From NCBI RefSeq assembly GCF_029227915.1, contig NC_079878.1, positions 23,957,501-24,021,500 of the forward strand: DNA of 64,000 bases, in the 5' to 3' direction. The notes beneath the pieces were generated by a model. That model saw only the letters and a program-made list of their open reading frames with translations, was not told where the DNA came from and did no database searches. A program made the position numbers and the translations under genes. Shown here piece after piece: positions 22,524 to 34,112 of the stretch (its first letter is position 1; the number at the start of each line of letters is the position of its first letter). Source of the stretch: Hydractinia symbiolongicarpus (taxonomy: Eukaryota > Cnidaria > Hydrozoa > Anthoathecata > Hydractiniidae).

Positions 22524-25500
22524 ATGAAATTCGCTGTTATTTTCATATTCCTGTATATTCACCAAAACAGTAAGAAAAGTTTGTTTTTAATTTTCATATT
22601 ATGAGGTGTAACAATAGTTACCGTTTCCGTCGTATGGGAATAAGAGCTGTAATTCGAGAATAAAATACTCTCATTATCTAGTGGTCCAATCAGCATATCG
22701 CAAGTGTTGTATCTTATGTTAATATGTGTGTTTCTTAAAAACCAGCCACAGTCTTAAATTACAATTTCGACTATATAAATTAGTACAAAGGAGGGCGAGA
22801 TTTTAAACTTCGTAACCACAAGCGATCGTAAAAGCCGTTTCTATGTAAGTAATACGCACTCTGAGCTTATCAAAATTCACAGGTCGGTGATCCCAACGGA
22901 CTTTAACCTACTTGGTTAGATCCGAAACTTAACTAGTCCTAATTTGTGCTGACGTCAGCTCGCTGAAATTCGCCCATTCTTCGGACCTTTCTCCATCGGT
23001 GAAGAGGATTGTTTTGTAATGCGGACATTGTGGAAAAAGAAAAGCCAAATCATTTTCAGCGTTGTTTACGTTGCCTACATCCCTTTCTTCAGTAACATTT
23101 TACTGGCCATTTGATGCTGTTTTGGTTTTTTCGAGAAATATTCAGAAAGCAACCATTTCCACCAAATATCCGGGGTTGTTCTTGTTTTGAATACTCATAT
23201 TATCTTGTGATCTTTGCAGTGTGTTTTGGAGCGGCATGACTAATTTCTTAATAGAAAGAATGAAAGGAAATATTTTAAGAGTTACTTTGGAATTGATTGA
23301 TTTAAAATGATCGTTAAAAAAAATCATGTTCTATTTTTATTCTTATTTATCATTTCAATTTCTATTTTTATACTTTTTAGTGTGTTCATTAAAATGTCTT
23401 CGACTTAGGTTTTTTCATTGGGAAGTCTAAATAAATAATCTCACACAACTGAACCGTTTGCTGTTTTTTTTAACTATTTCCTTCTTATCTTTTTAGGCGG
23501 AAAGAAAAGTGATGGGCATAGTGGCCAGAAAAAGCAGTTTGTAAACTTTGGAGACGGCGGTGATGAAGACTACGGGAATTCTTTCTCAAAAGGCTATGGT
23601 AGAGGAGGAGGGGGAGGGGGAGGATACGACGATGATGAAAGTATCTACGGTGGAGAGGAGGGTGGAAGCCGCAGTGAAGGATACGATAGCGGAATGCAGT
23701 TATCTGAGAATGGAGCAGGTGGTTTAGGCTTTCAAGGCAATGGTATGGACAGCCTGAATGCACTGCTAGGCTCCAATCAGTTTGGTGGATTAGGAGGAGG
23801 AGGAGGACAGGAAGGTCTAGGAGATTTAATCGGAGCTGGTGGAGACAACAGAGGAGGTATGATTTAACAATGTTTTGACTGACAAACTAGGTTATTTTTG
23901 AAGTTCTTTAATCTTATAAAAAATGATTGTAAGTTGTTTAATCTCCTAAAGTTGTTTAATCTCCTAAAAAAACTCATTCTTGTGTATAAAGTTTTTTAAA
24001 AGAAAAGTAATGCGGTATATCACCACATGTGAGATCACTGGTAAAATTAGATACATCATCTTTGTATTCTAGGCCTTGCACAATTTGCGTCGCCAAATGA
24101 CCAGTCCCAATTTGAAGGTCAAAGTGACCAATCTATGTCAGCATTAGGAGGTGGTTTTAGTCAAATTGGGCGCGGTGAATCGCTATACAGCAGTATGGAT
24201 GATGGCAATGACGTAAATGATGACATTCTATCTCCATTTGATGCAAATTCCTTAGAAGGAAAATTAGAGCATAGTATAAATTTAGGTGATAATGTTAATA
24301 CGCCGGGCGTTGGACAATTTGATATGAATTCATTTAGTGATTATGGTTATAACCATGGTAAAGCACAATCGTCATTTTTACAAGAGTTGCAATCACCAAA
24401 GCATAAACACAAGCAAGGCGATGACAGGCAAGGCATAGGAGGAGGAAATGGTGATGTACAAGGTAAAATTATATATCGTATTAAAAAGCAGCTACAGTTT
24501 GGTGAGCAGAACCATTTTAAATTATGTAAAAAATAGTCTTAAAAAAGGTGTCTTAACTTTTAACCAAATATTTTGCAACCATATCATACCATTTGTTTTA
24601 TTTTTAAAATCATTACCATTGTCATTTTTTTTAAATTACTCAGACTATCATCGATTTCCCAACCATCAACTTATTCAATAATGCAAAAATTATGCTTCTT
24701 TGAGTAGATATTCAGAATAAAGACGGAGGTTAATCCAACTCCCCTCACACTCACCAATTGAAAAATGACAGTATGCTTTCAATCATAGATCTTCTGACAA
24801 ACGAACTTGGAGAACTCGACACTTCTGACGAGAAACTCCAAAAGATGCTAGAATCCGGATTAAACTCAGATAGTAATTATTCACCTGATGGTGCAGGTGG
24901 TGGGGCCGGTGGAGGTGTAACCGCTGGAAGTAGTGGTAACACTGACACCTCCTTAAGCGCCCTACTCAATCCACAGGTAGGAAAACTATCAACACAGAAT
25001 ATTTTCGGTGATGAACACTTATGTGGCTACATTTTTAGTCACATAAGTTATACTTAATTAATTATTTGTATGTACCATGGAGGTATCAAGGCATTTTTTT
25101 CATTCAATATCTTCTTTCAATGAGATATGTTACAACGTATATACTATTGATTTCTTACTGTAATGTTTTTTTCTCTCATTTGTCAAATTATAATAGAACA
25201 TCTTGTTATTCCCAATATCTTTACAAAAAGCAAAAAAATAATAATACCTAACACTATTTAGAGCAGTGAATTTTGTTTGTGTTAACCCCTTTAAATTGTT
25301 TCAATTGCAACACATAAAAATATTTTCCTTAATTATAGCTGTATCTAAGATTTACCTTAAAGATATCGTAATACCATTATTGTTTGGTTCAGTCGCTTCA
25401 CAATCTTTCGCTGTTTAGTAGTTCATCTTCTTCGGCTGTTTTTAGGGACAAATGGACCAAATGGACTCTCAGCCTTCCAACGCTCCTGATGAGATGCCAA

Positions 25501-28262
25501 ATGTATTTGGTAGCAGCAGTAACCAGGATACCACAAGCCAACAACAAAGCGCACTTAATCAGTTATCTGGCACAATGTCCCAGCAAGCAAACCTTGGTTC
25601 AATCCAGCCAGTCACAGTGCACGCTCATGCAAGTGATAAACCTGGAAGTTCAGCCAAAGATGCACCGCCACCTGAAGAATCGAGACAAACTGCACAACAA
25701 GTCCAAGAGACTGCTGCAAAACAACATAAAACAAAATTATTAAAGTTAAAAAATAGATTAAAATTATTAAGGTAAGTTAAAACGTACTTAACTAATTTCC
25801 TTGCATTCCAAATGTGGACTCCTTTAGTTGGACAAAAACACTTCGACGAGAAAAGTGATTGGAATAATAAAGCTTAGTATTTCTGCGCGTACTCTGTTAT
25901 TTTAAAGAATTTTAAAACTCTCGGATAAAGAAAATATACTACTCTTCTATTGTAAGCAAACTTGGCATTAATGAATGTGGTAATCTGAGATTTAAAGTAA
26001 AAAACGAATAAACACTTCCGAATAACAAAAAAATTTCGTTGCAGAAAAACCACAGTCAGCGAAAACTCAATTAGTAAACGGCCTGATAGGAAAGCGCAAA
26101 CTTTTAACAAGCTAAATTTCTTCAATTTGATTTCTTTAATTTGATCGTACGGCCTCTGTAGTCCCCGGCGAACTCTCTTTAGGTAAAAAGACGGGGGGAA
26201 TTACAAAATTTTAAAAAATTAGGCACCTTCAATTATCAGATCAACTTCTTGTTGACTAATTGAAGAGGTATAAAATGTGCTTCAATTGGATAATCCAAAA
26301 TAAAAACATTTACCACACAGTAACCTTGCAATCTCCATTATTTTTATATTTAGACAAAAACTAACACAACTTGAAGAAGAGCAAGCAAAGAAATCAACTA
26401 GCAATAAAAACAACGATCCTAAGACAGCTCGAAATGATGCCATTAAGAAATTGTTGATCAAGAACTTAAAATTAGCTGCAATGATTGCGTCCAAAGAAAT
26501 TCAATTGGAAGAAGCAAAAGGAAGAGGTTTAGCATGTAAGAAAGAATGTTTTGTGGCGCATCTTTAATTCCTTTGAGACAGTTAAAGGTCGTGTATCTAA
26601 CCTCGATATGATGCGTGACATATTTTTTTGTTTTTTGATGAATTGCGTAAAAGTACATATAAGAATAAAACAAATTAAGAGCTTAAATCATAAATAACGG
26701 ATTTCTTTCTGGTGTGTATCTATAAAGAAATTCTCAACTTTAACAGTAGATTATAAATGTAAAATCTTCTAGACAAAATCTCAGTATTGATATAAATGTA
26801 ACTTACATTTCAAATATCTGCTATTATTTAATTCCACTGTATTAGATTTATCTGGGAAGAAAGAAAATGAAGAGGATACTCTAGACGAAGCAAATCACAA
26901 TAAACAAGAACACGAGTTTTTAAAGTCTAAACCATTAACAGAGTTAAGTAAAAAAGCCGAAGAAGAAGTGAATCATTTAAGTAGAAATCCAGATATGGAG
27001 AAGTCAAAGACGAATAATAGCTCCATCTTAAACTTTATGAGTAACAATAGAAATATAAAGAATAATACAAGTAACCATAACACAACAATAGAAGGGAGTA
27101 ACACATTTTTAAGACGGATTAACGAAACGTTGCAAGTGTTGGATAGATCTTCGCCTGAAGTGCACACCAGGTCAACGTTGACAGCAAGTTCTAGAAGATT
27201 CCTGAAGAAACTGCAATCACAAATTCAATCCATGTCAGCACCGCAAGCTCAAATCGTGGAAGAAAAAGGTTCGTTCTGAAGTACTATTTTGGATGAAATA
27301 AAAATTTGCAAAAAAAGATAACTAAAAAAATAATTTAGAACCTACCGAATTAAGTGTTGTAAATATAGCACTTTTCCTATTCTCACCATTTGCGAGGGCT
27401 TCTAAGATATTAGTGTATAGACTGCCGCAGAGATTAAAATCTGCAACCTCTCTTTTTTATCTAATTTTGTGTAAGTTACACAAGGTATAAAAATTAGTTT
27501 CTTCTTTCTTTTTTTATTTAGCCCTAGCAACTTTATATCGAGCTATTAAAGCAAAAGCGGTCAAAGCGGGTAAGCATCTTTGTCTATTTGCTACCTCTTT
27601 TTTCCCTTCTTTCGCTTAGTTTGATATATGAAATTCAAAGTGAAGTATACCTAAGGTTTGAATCAGATTCTCATGATGATACTAGTTTTTCATGTTATGA
27701 TCTCTAGCTTACCGCACTGGGAATGATAAAAACGACCTTGATAAAATATATTTTCGCAAGAATTAATTTTTGCGAGAATTTCCAAATTTTAGTAAAACAA
27801 GGTTTTTAATTTCGCGACAATTTGTATCCGGAAATAACGGAATTGAAAGAAATTCGCGAAAACATATTTTCTTGAATGGCGATCGTGGCAATTTAAAGCC
27901 TTTCGCGAGAAGGCACAAAAACGCGCGAAACTTAGGTAGATTACCAGTGAGTCAACCTAATGACTAAGCTTCGAAAATGGAAACTTCATACTTCTTAATT
28001 CTTACTTTTAGCTAAAAGAAGGATAGCACTGAAGCAGCAACTGGAGAGGTAAAAAAAATATCAATAACAAACGAAACATACACCAAAAAGAAGCATGCAC
28101 ACACGTTCAATAAGTTATGCGTCACACTGAATCATACACCACCGCCAGGATTTTTATGAGAAATAATACAGTATTGATATGACCTAAAAACATTTTTATT
28201 GGTCATTTTTTAGAACTAGGCTTCTTCGCAAACCTTTAAAACTAAAACATGTGAAGCAGTAG
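22524..28262 (+). CDS. Secreted Gly/Gln/Asn-rich protein with coiled coil and basic C-terminus, unidentified
   Basis: Ten exons, all phases consistent, 682 aa: 22524..22569, 23497..23856, 24073..24462, 24789..24976, 25446..25771, 26354..26535, 26846..27268, 27522..27569, 28012..28048, 28214..28262 (TAG at 28260). Exon 1 is a signal peptide (MKFAVIFIFLYIHQN). Residues 16-135 are Gly-rich with acidic and Tyr residues (GRGGGGGGGYDDDES). Residues 136-328 are rich in Asn, Gln, Ser and Gly. Residues 329-436 are Gln/Ser-rich and end in a Lys/Leu helix. Residues 437-497 look like a coiled coil (LTQLEEEQAKK, ASKEIQLEEAK). Residues 498-638 are charged. The last 44 residues, from three tiny exons, are strongly basic (YRAIKAKAVKAAKRRIALKQ). 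Cysteine is virtually absent. Low-complexity secreted proteins like this include structural matrix, silk-like and periderm proteins, but I recognise no family. The exon 4 acceptor (24789) was chosen because the stronger-looking one at 24772 breaks the frame. Confidence 0.7.
27735..27965. repeat. Interspersed repeat candidate rich in TTCGCGAAA motifs (intronic)
   Basis: Within an intron of the Gly-rich gene, motifs such as TTTTCGCAAG, TTTTGCGAG, TTTCGCGAC, ATTCGCGAAAAC and TTTCGCGAGAAG are packed in both directions, in contrast to the CpG-poor surroundings. It looks like a decayed palindromic MITE. The ends are not clear. Confidence 0.35.
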
Positions 28263-28950
28263 TAATAATCAATGGGAATTGTTCCGCGACAAACTGAAAA
28301 AAAGTGCAAGATTATGAAGTTAGAAAGTCATCCGTTGCTTCGCAGCTGTGGCTGGTGTTGAAAAATCGATATGAAGAATTTAAACATTACGAAGAATATT
28401 TCAAGTCCGCCAGAGTTGAAAGGCAAAATCGATAGGAATATAACAGAATCCCTTTCGGATATTCTGGACAAAAGCTTCATTATGGAGAATGCATGACTAT
28501 GTATATTTCAGAAAAACAATTTTTTTTTGTTTTCTTTTATCTATGCATTATTAAAGAATAGTTATTAGTTTTTACACAAGATCTAACCATGGTCGCATTT
28601 TGGGGGAGCTGTATATATAATGCTCCAACGCAATGCTAAAAAAAAGCAGTTGAGTAGAACTTTCGGAACTTTTCATGCATTGCTGAATTTGAAAGGCAAA
28701 AATCAGTGTTTCGGCTGAACACGAAAAGATTATTCTACGCAGTGGTTCGCTGTTTTTTTTATGTTAATTATTTCGTGCTCACGGTTCAGCATGGTAATGT
28801 AACATTGTTGTCCCCTTTCTTATGGAGCGATATTATTTGCGTGGATGTATAAATTCAATTCTTAGTGTTAGCCATCTTGTGTCTATGTAATTCTTCTCCT
28901 GTATATGATTTTATATTACAATCAATATAAACTTAAATGTTATGGGTTTT

Positions 28951-28956
28951 AATAAA
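28951..28956 (+). promoter_or_regulatory. Polyadenylation signal AATAAA of the Gly-rich gene
   Basis: The clearest AATAAA downstream of the stop at 28260-28262, implying a 3' UTR of about 0.7 kb. An earlier use of a variant signal is possible. Confidence 0.4.
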
Positions 28957-29083
28957 AAGCAGTTAAAACACTGAAGTCAACTCAAAACAAGATCAGTAAA
29001 GCAAGCAAGAAAGTATAGCAAAGTATTGTCATGTAGAAAAGCTAACCAAAAAATGGTAAAAATAAAACGGAGAAAAGTAAAAA

Positions 29084-29245
29084 CGTTATGTAGAGCAAAG
29101 AAAAAGCAAAGCCAAAGAAAAGCCAAAGAAAAGCAAAGCAAAGCAAGACAAGGCAAGACAAGGCAAGGTGAAGTGAAGTAAAAGGCAAGGCAAAGCAACA
29201 TATAGCTAAGTAAATAAAAGTAAAGTAAAGTAAAGTAAAGTTTAC
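29084..29245. repeat. Purine-rich low-complexity stretch (AAAGC/AAGTA repeats)
   Basis: Irregular repeats of AAAGC, AAGACAAGGC and then AGTAA(AGTAA)n. The minus-strand frame over it (28977..29279) is Leu/Phe/Cys-rich only because of the composition, so it is not taken as a gene. Confidence 0.8.
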
Positions 29246-29829
29246 TAGACTTAGGAGGATGATGGACTAGACCAAGCATAGTACAATAACATCAAGTAAA
29301 GCAAACTATTTCAAAGTAAGGTGAAAGCAAGTAGTAGAAAACTGCAATTTCGAGTTTTGCCAGGCATAAAATACTCTTATTCGATGTCTACTAGCTGTGT
29401 GTTTGTTGCTTATTTTATTACACACGTGCTGCATGCAGTTAAAATTTAGAACGTAGCAAGTAAAGACTACTGTTCGTTACGCTAAATATATTTACCTAAA
29501 AGTACGTTTTTTTCACCGTGTCTTCACCTTTTACTGATGAAAATCATCCAGAAACAAAAAAAGTTACATCAAATGGTCTGACCTATAGAAAATTAATATT
29601 TATGAATAAAACACAGACGTTGGTAAACTTCATGCACGATGAGCGTGCATACAACGTGCACGTGGTAATATAATGGCGCACACGAAATAACGTACAGGTC
29701 CTCCAATATTTATATTAATTTAGACAAGTATAACAACTTCAAATTCATTCAAAAACGAAATAAAATTTAAGTTCGCTCATCTTTGCCATGTTCGAACTAT
29801 TTCATCGCAACAATTTTGACATGTCATTA

Positions 29830-30458
29830 CACGTTTTTTTTATAAGAACACAAAAATCGGGGATAGCCTTCCAATGTTCTTAATTTTTATATATCATAGC
29901 CTAAAACTGTTCTTACAATGCTCTTAAACTTTTTTTATATCAATAAAATATAAACTTAGGCTGCGTTTACGGTAGTGAAATTTACCCGTGGTGAGTTTTC
30001 AAACCGGGCTGAAATCAACGTCTGTTTACATGACAAAAAATGAAATCCACCTGTAGTGAGTTCGGGTCATATAGTTCACGGGTCTATATGAAAATGGATG
30101 GTTTAAGGGGAAAATCAAGTACTTCAACTCTTACCTTGTCCGATATCTCGTCGAATAATAGGATGGCTCAGATTTAGTTAGAATAGATGATTTCAATGAC
30201 ATTGATCAGAGAATACTGTAAAGTTTAAACGTGATATAAAAGTTATGTTTATATATTATAGGATTATTTGTTTTAAGACTTTTGTTAATTTTAAGAAAAA
30301 GAATGTATTTGTGATTTAATAATCTTCTTTTTTTCTAACCTTAATTTTTTTGTCCAATCGCGTCGAAGCCTTCATAATGTTCTTAACATATTCTTAATTT
30401 TTAGGGTTTTGAAGCCTTCCGTTCTAATAAACTTTGTTCTTATAAAAAAAACAACGTG
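29830..30458. mobile_element. TIR element (MITE) with TA target duplication
   Basis: The left end CACGTTTTTTTTATAAGAAC and the inverse of the right end (CACGTTGTTTTTTTTATAAG..) match over about 25 bp, with one small indel. TA stands directly outside both ends (29828-29829 and 30459-30460), as in Tc1/mariner-type insertions. Further subterminal inverted similarity involves GCCTTCCAATGTTCTTAA and AATGTTCTTAAC/GAAGCCTTC. There is no transposase. A different-looking block (29960-30130, GGCTGCGTTTACGG..) may be a nested insert. Confidence 0.6.
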
Positions 30459-30460
30459 TA

Positions 30461-33156
30461 TTAAATGTCAAATATACGGCGATATTAAATTTGCGCCGCG
30501 AGAACATTTCCTCTTCTTTGCTTATTTTGCTAATAATAAAAGTTAAAGTTGTGTCCATATGATGAAGAAACAATAAGGTTAAAGTAACTCATTGTATGAA
30601 TGAATGACTTGCAAGTTGCGTAGACCCTTGGCATAAAAAAAATTTTCGTGCGCGAACGAGCGCGTTAATTTATGGTGCGCGCGCGAAACCTCGTGCACAT
30701 AAAATCTCAATTCCCTAAACCCTAAAAAGACCACAAAAGATTACTAAGGAAATAAATAAGTAAACGAAATATACTAGTTAGAATACAACCAATAGCAGTC
30801 TACAACTTCGTAAAAAGAAAAAAAAAATGCTTTTGTTAAAAAAAGCTACCCTTGTTTCCATGTTCTCGTGTTATGGAGAATTTTTTATGAATGCCGTAAC
30901 ATTCGAATATCAACAAAGAGAGAATGAATAATTACGATATCTCGCTGAATATCGGTTTTATCATCCACCATTGTCTCTTTCGCTGTTCTTGTTTCTTGTT
31001 GTTCTAAAACATTCGCGCTTCACTTTTTTTCGGCTCTCCATCTGATTGCTAATCTTTTGTGTTCTACTATGGAGAACAATGAAAGATGAAGTGCGATATA
31101 ATACATCCTTTGTTTGATAACTTTTTTTTCAATTAGTTTTAACTCTCCATCTGATTGACTTGCATGCAATTTTATAAATGAACTTCGTATATTACACGAA
31201 ATATAAGTGCAGGAGAAACTATCGAATATTTCGAGCAGATATTTGATAAATCGGATATCTGCTGAGATATTTGACTCTCGGCTAACGACTGCACGAATAT
31301 TCAAAAATGTTCCGTCGGACGCTACCGTCAGAGGTGCTTAAACGCAAGAAAACATTTAGAATCGCTACAATTGTAATCACGTCAAATTCATTTTCAATAA
31401 TGATTTTATAATCCACATAATTAATTATAAACCGAAAATTGGTCACTTAATTAACCCGAATATAAAATTGAAACGGAAAATAATATAAAAAATAGCGTAA
31501 TGTCAATACTGTTCATTTGCTGTGGTGAGATCAACACTGGCGAACATTTCTCCAAAAGTAGAAGCTATTAGACACACACGATAGACATTTCAAAGATTAA
31601 TAATAGTGTTGTTAGGGTTGCGTTGTTGACAATTTCCTAGAAAGTGTAAAAAGTACGTTTAGTTAAATTTTTTTTTTTCTTTAAAAATAAACATTAAAAA
31701 TGAAAAAGTTGAAAAACTGAAGCATTATAGGTTGACACCTGCTTATCGCGCGCGCTAATTAATAATAAGAAATTGTTCATTAGCGCATGCGTTAACTTGT
31801 GCCAATTTTATTTCTTTGCTAAATCCTAACCGCGAGCTAACGACCAAAAAACAACTATTTTCCTTTTAACATTTTATCTTCATGTTCTATCATTTGAATG
31901 CGTTTCGTATTTCCAGGTATTGTAATAGATAATGGATATTAATAGGTTTCACGGTTATCTAGTCTGATTTCAAGAACTTTAAGGTGTAACAGAAATCCTG
32001 TTCTAGGACTTATACAGAAAATAATAAATCCCCCTTTATTTAATTACACGACCATCTCCCTGTACGTACTTTGTAAACACAAAATCAGAATGCGTAAAGA
32101 AGCATTCTACAACTTCCGTGACTTTTAAAACTTGCCGATAGACCCAACTAAAAAAAATTCTTTTACTGCGATAAAATAAATCTTCAAAGAAAATTCTTAT
32201 CCTGTTTACAAGGGTTAAATAATTCTTCCATGTAAAAATGACATATTTAAAAGAATTAAATAATAAATAACAATAACAACTAATATATGAAATTATACAT
32301 CTTGGCAAAATAATACGCTAAAAAAAAGTAGAGGAAAAACAAGTATATTATATCAGGTTGGCTCAGGACACTCGACTGGGAACAACACTCACAAAAAATT
32401 AGCGAAGGGAATTTTCAATTGAACACTTATCTTGGTTCAAAACAGTTAAAAGTTCACAAGCAATTTTTTTTCTTTTGCAAAGACAATGACCCAAGCTGGG
32501 GTGTTTAAAAATCTACCTAAAAACGGTAAACATAATTTTTTAAGTAAAAAAGCGCTTGCTGATAGATTTAAATTATAAATAAAAAACATTTGAATTTTGT
32601 GTCATCTAAAAATATCTCGTAAGGTAAAAACATTACACATCTTCATCGGATATATTTCTCGTGTTATGTATGATAAAGACCGAAATTGATAATTGCTAGA
32701 AGAAAGAATGACCTTCGAATGAGCATATACATTTACTATCTCCTGGCACTAAAAGCATATCAAATTCCTAAGAGCTAGGAGACTGGCATATCAATCGTAG
32801 ATTACTAGCCTATGTTAATAACGTGTGACAATTGCTTTAAAAAACTACGCTTTGTTAAAGACTCAACAGTTCAATACCTTCGAAATCGAGACAACGAACA
32901 CAAATGACATAAAATGCACAACTTAAAACGGAAACAGACAAATAAACTAACAGAAGAGAAAGGATAAACATCAATCTGAAACAGTATAAGGCCAACAAAA
33001 ACAGTATAGCTACAAGGATAGTTTTCTCATTTTTAAAAAATTATTTTAAAAAGTTAATATTTGTAAAAAAAAATTAGTGGTACCTAATAAATAAATCTTA
33101 AGAAACCAACGGTTCGCTTTTTTAGTAAACCGCACACTTAAAACTTTAAATATGTT
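30461..33156. other. Intergenic stretch, nothing supported
   Basis: There is a CpG-bearing patch at 30648-30705 (GTGCGCGCGCGAAAC) and an 8-bp inverted pair GCGCTAAT/ATTAGCGC at about 31750-31785. A 15-base direct repeat CTCTCCATCTGATTG occurs near 31034 and 31143. No gene was recognised; the 90-94-codon minus frames at 31020 and 32036 have no domain. Confidence 0.35.
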
Positions 33157-33299
33157 GAAGGGCGGAAGGGTGGCGAGTGGCAGAAGGGTGGTAAGTGGCG
33201 GAAGGGTGGCGAGTGGTAGAAGGGTGGCGAGTGGTAGAAGGGTGACGAGTGGTAGAAGGATGGTGAGTGGCGGAAGGGTGACGAGCAGCGGAATGGGAA
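33157..33299. repeat. Tandem repeat, 18-bp unit, about 8 copies
   Basis: The unit is GAAGGGTGGCGAGTGGYR, with point variants (GTGACGAG, GATGGTGAG, GAGCAGCG). It is G-rich in an otherwise AT-rich region. It lies about 0.8 kb beyond the 3' end of the receptor gene. Confidence 0.85.
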
Positions 33300-33960
33300 T
33301 ACCTTAACTTCAGAATTTATGGTTTTTGTGGTTCAACAAATAAATTTGATTTGATTCGTACGCTGATTTAAAGCAGAACGGTATGTTTCATCAAGTTGAT
33401 CAGAATCTTGAATTTTTTCACCGTGCAAAATATTCCGGTTGTTGTAAAACGCCCTTACAGTTAATCCACCATTACTTTAGCCCTTTGTATTTTAAATTTA
33501 TTCAGCAGAATTTAACCTTTGGTCCAAAAAAAAACGATAACATAAAAAAATGGGCGCATGTAATGTATATGCGTACTGTAAATTCATGAATTACCGCCCC
33601 TTAAGTAGCGCCTTCCTTAACAAAAAAATATTTTAATAAAAGTCCTAAAGCTGTTTTCAAATGTGAAATTTGTGAGCTTATTGGTAAATTGTCAAAATTT
33701 ATTAAAATGTTTCTTGCCGTTAACACTGTAAATTGTGCAAATTCATGTTTTTAAAAAATAATCTTCAGCTTAAACTAAAAAACACTTTTAGTAACATCCC
33801 TGTAGGATTAGCGCCCACCGCCCTTAAAAAGGCAAAAAATCAAAGAAACAACTTCGAGCGCTAAGTATAAGCACTTTGTCGAATTTTCAGTACACATTTA
33901 GTTTTAGAGATGCTTCAAGTCGCGTAGTTATTTACAATATGTAAAATTACATTCTTTTTT

Positions 33961-33966
33961 TTTATT
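33961..33966 (-). promoter_or_regulatory. Possible polyadenylation signal of the Ig/FN3 receptor gene
   Basis: TTTATT on the plus strand reads AATAAA on the minus strand, about 150 bases past the stop codon at 34113-34115. Confidence 0.35.
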
Positions 33967-34112
33967 TACAATATATACAGAAAAATATCTAGAGAGAGAA
34001 AAATTGCTCAAAATTGCGAAGGAAATTTCGTGTCAAATTCATAAAAGATATGTTAAAATTCTGCACAGATACTGTGATCTAGTCACGTACAGGAGAGATG
34101 CTAGAAGCCACA

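Larger units (their letters stand above)
28263..29829. other. 3' UTR of the Gly-rich gene followed by intergenic DNA
   Basis: The first ~0.7 kb probably is the 3' UTR. Beyond the purine-rich block a small perfect hairpin (ATGCACG, 5-base loop, CGTGCAT) lies at about 29633-29651. Nothing else is supported. Confidence 0.35.

Noticed and set aside
23485-23763. Minus-strand His/Leu/Arg-rich 92-codon frame
   Set aside because: Shadow of the Gly-rich exon on the plus strand.
24772-24788. Alternative acceptor TGACAG| for exon 4 of the Gly-rich gene
   Set aside because: It has a better pyrimidine tract but gives an in-frame stop in the phase left by exon 3; the acceptor at 24787-24788 keeps the frame.
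28977-29279. Leu/Phe/Cys-rich minus frame resembling membrane helices
   Set aside because: It is explained by purine-rich low-complexity DNA on the plus strand.
31034-31158. 15-base direct repeat CTCTCCATCTGATTG
   Set aside because: Two short copies 108 bases apart without other structure; could be a target duplication but no element between them is recognisable.
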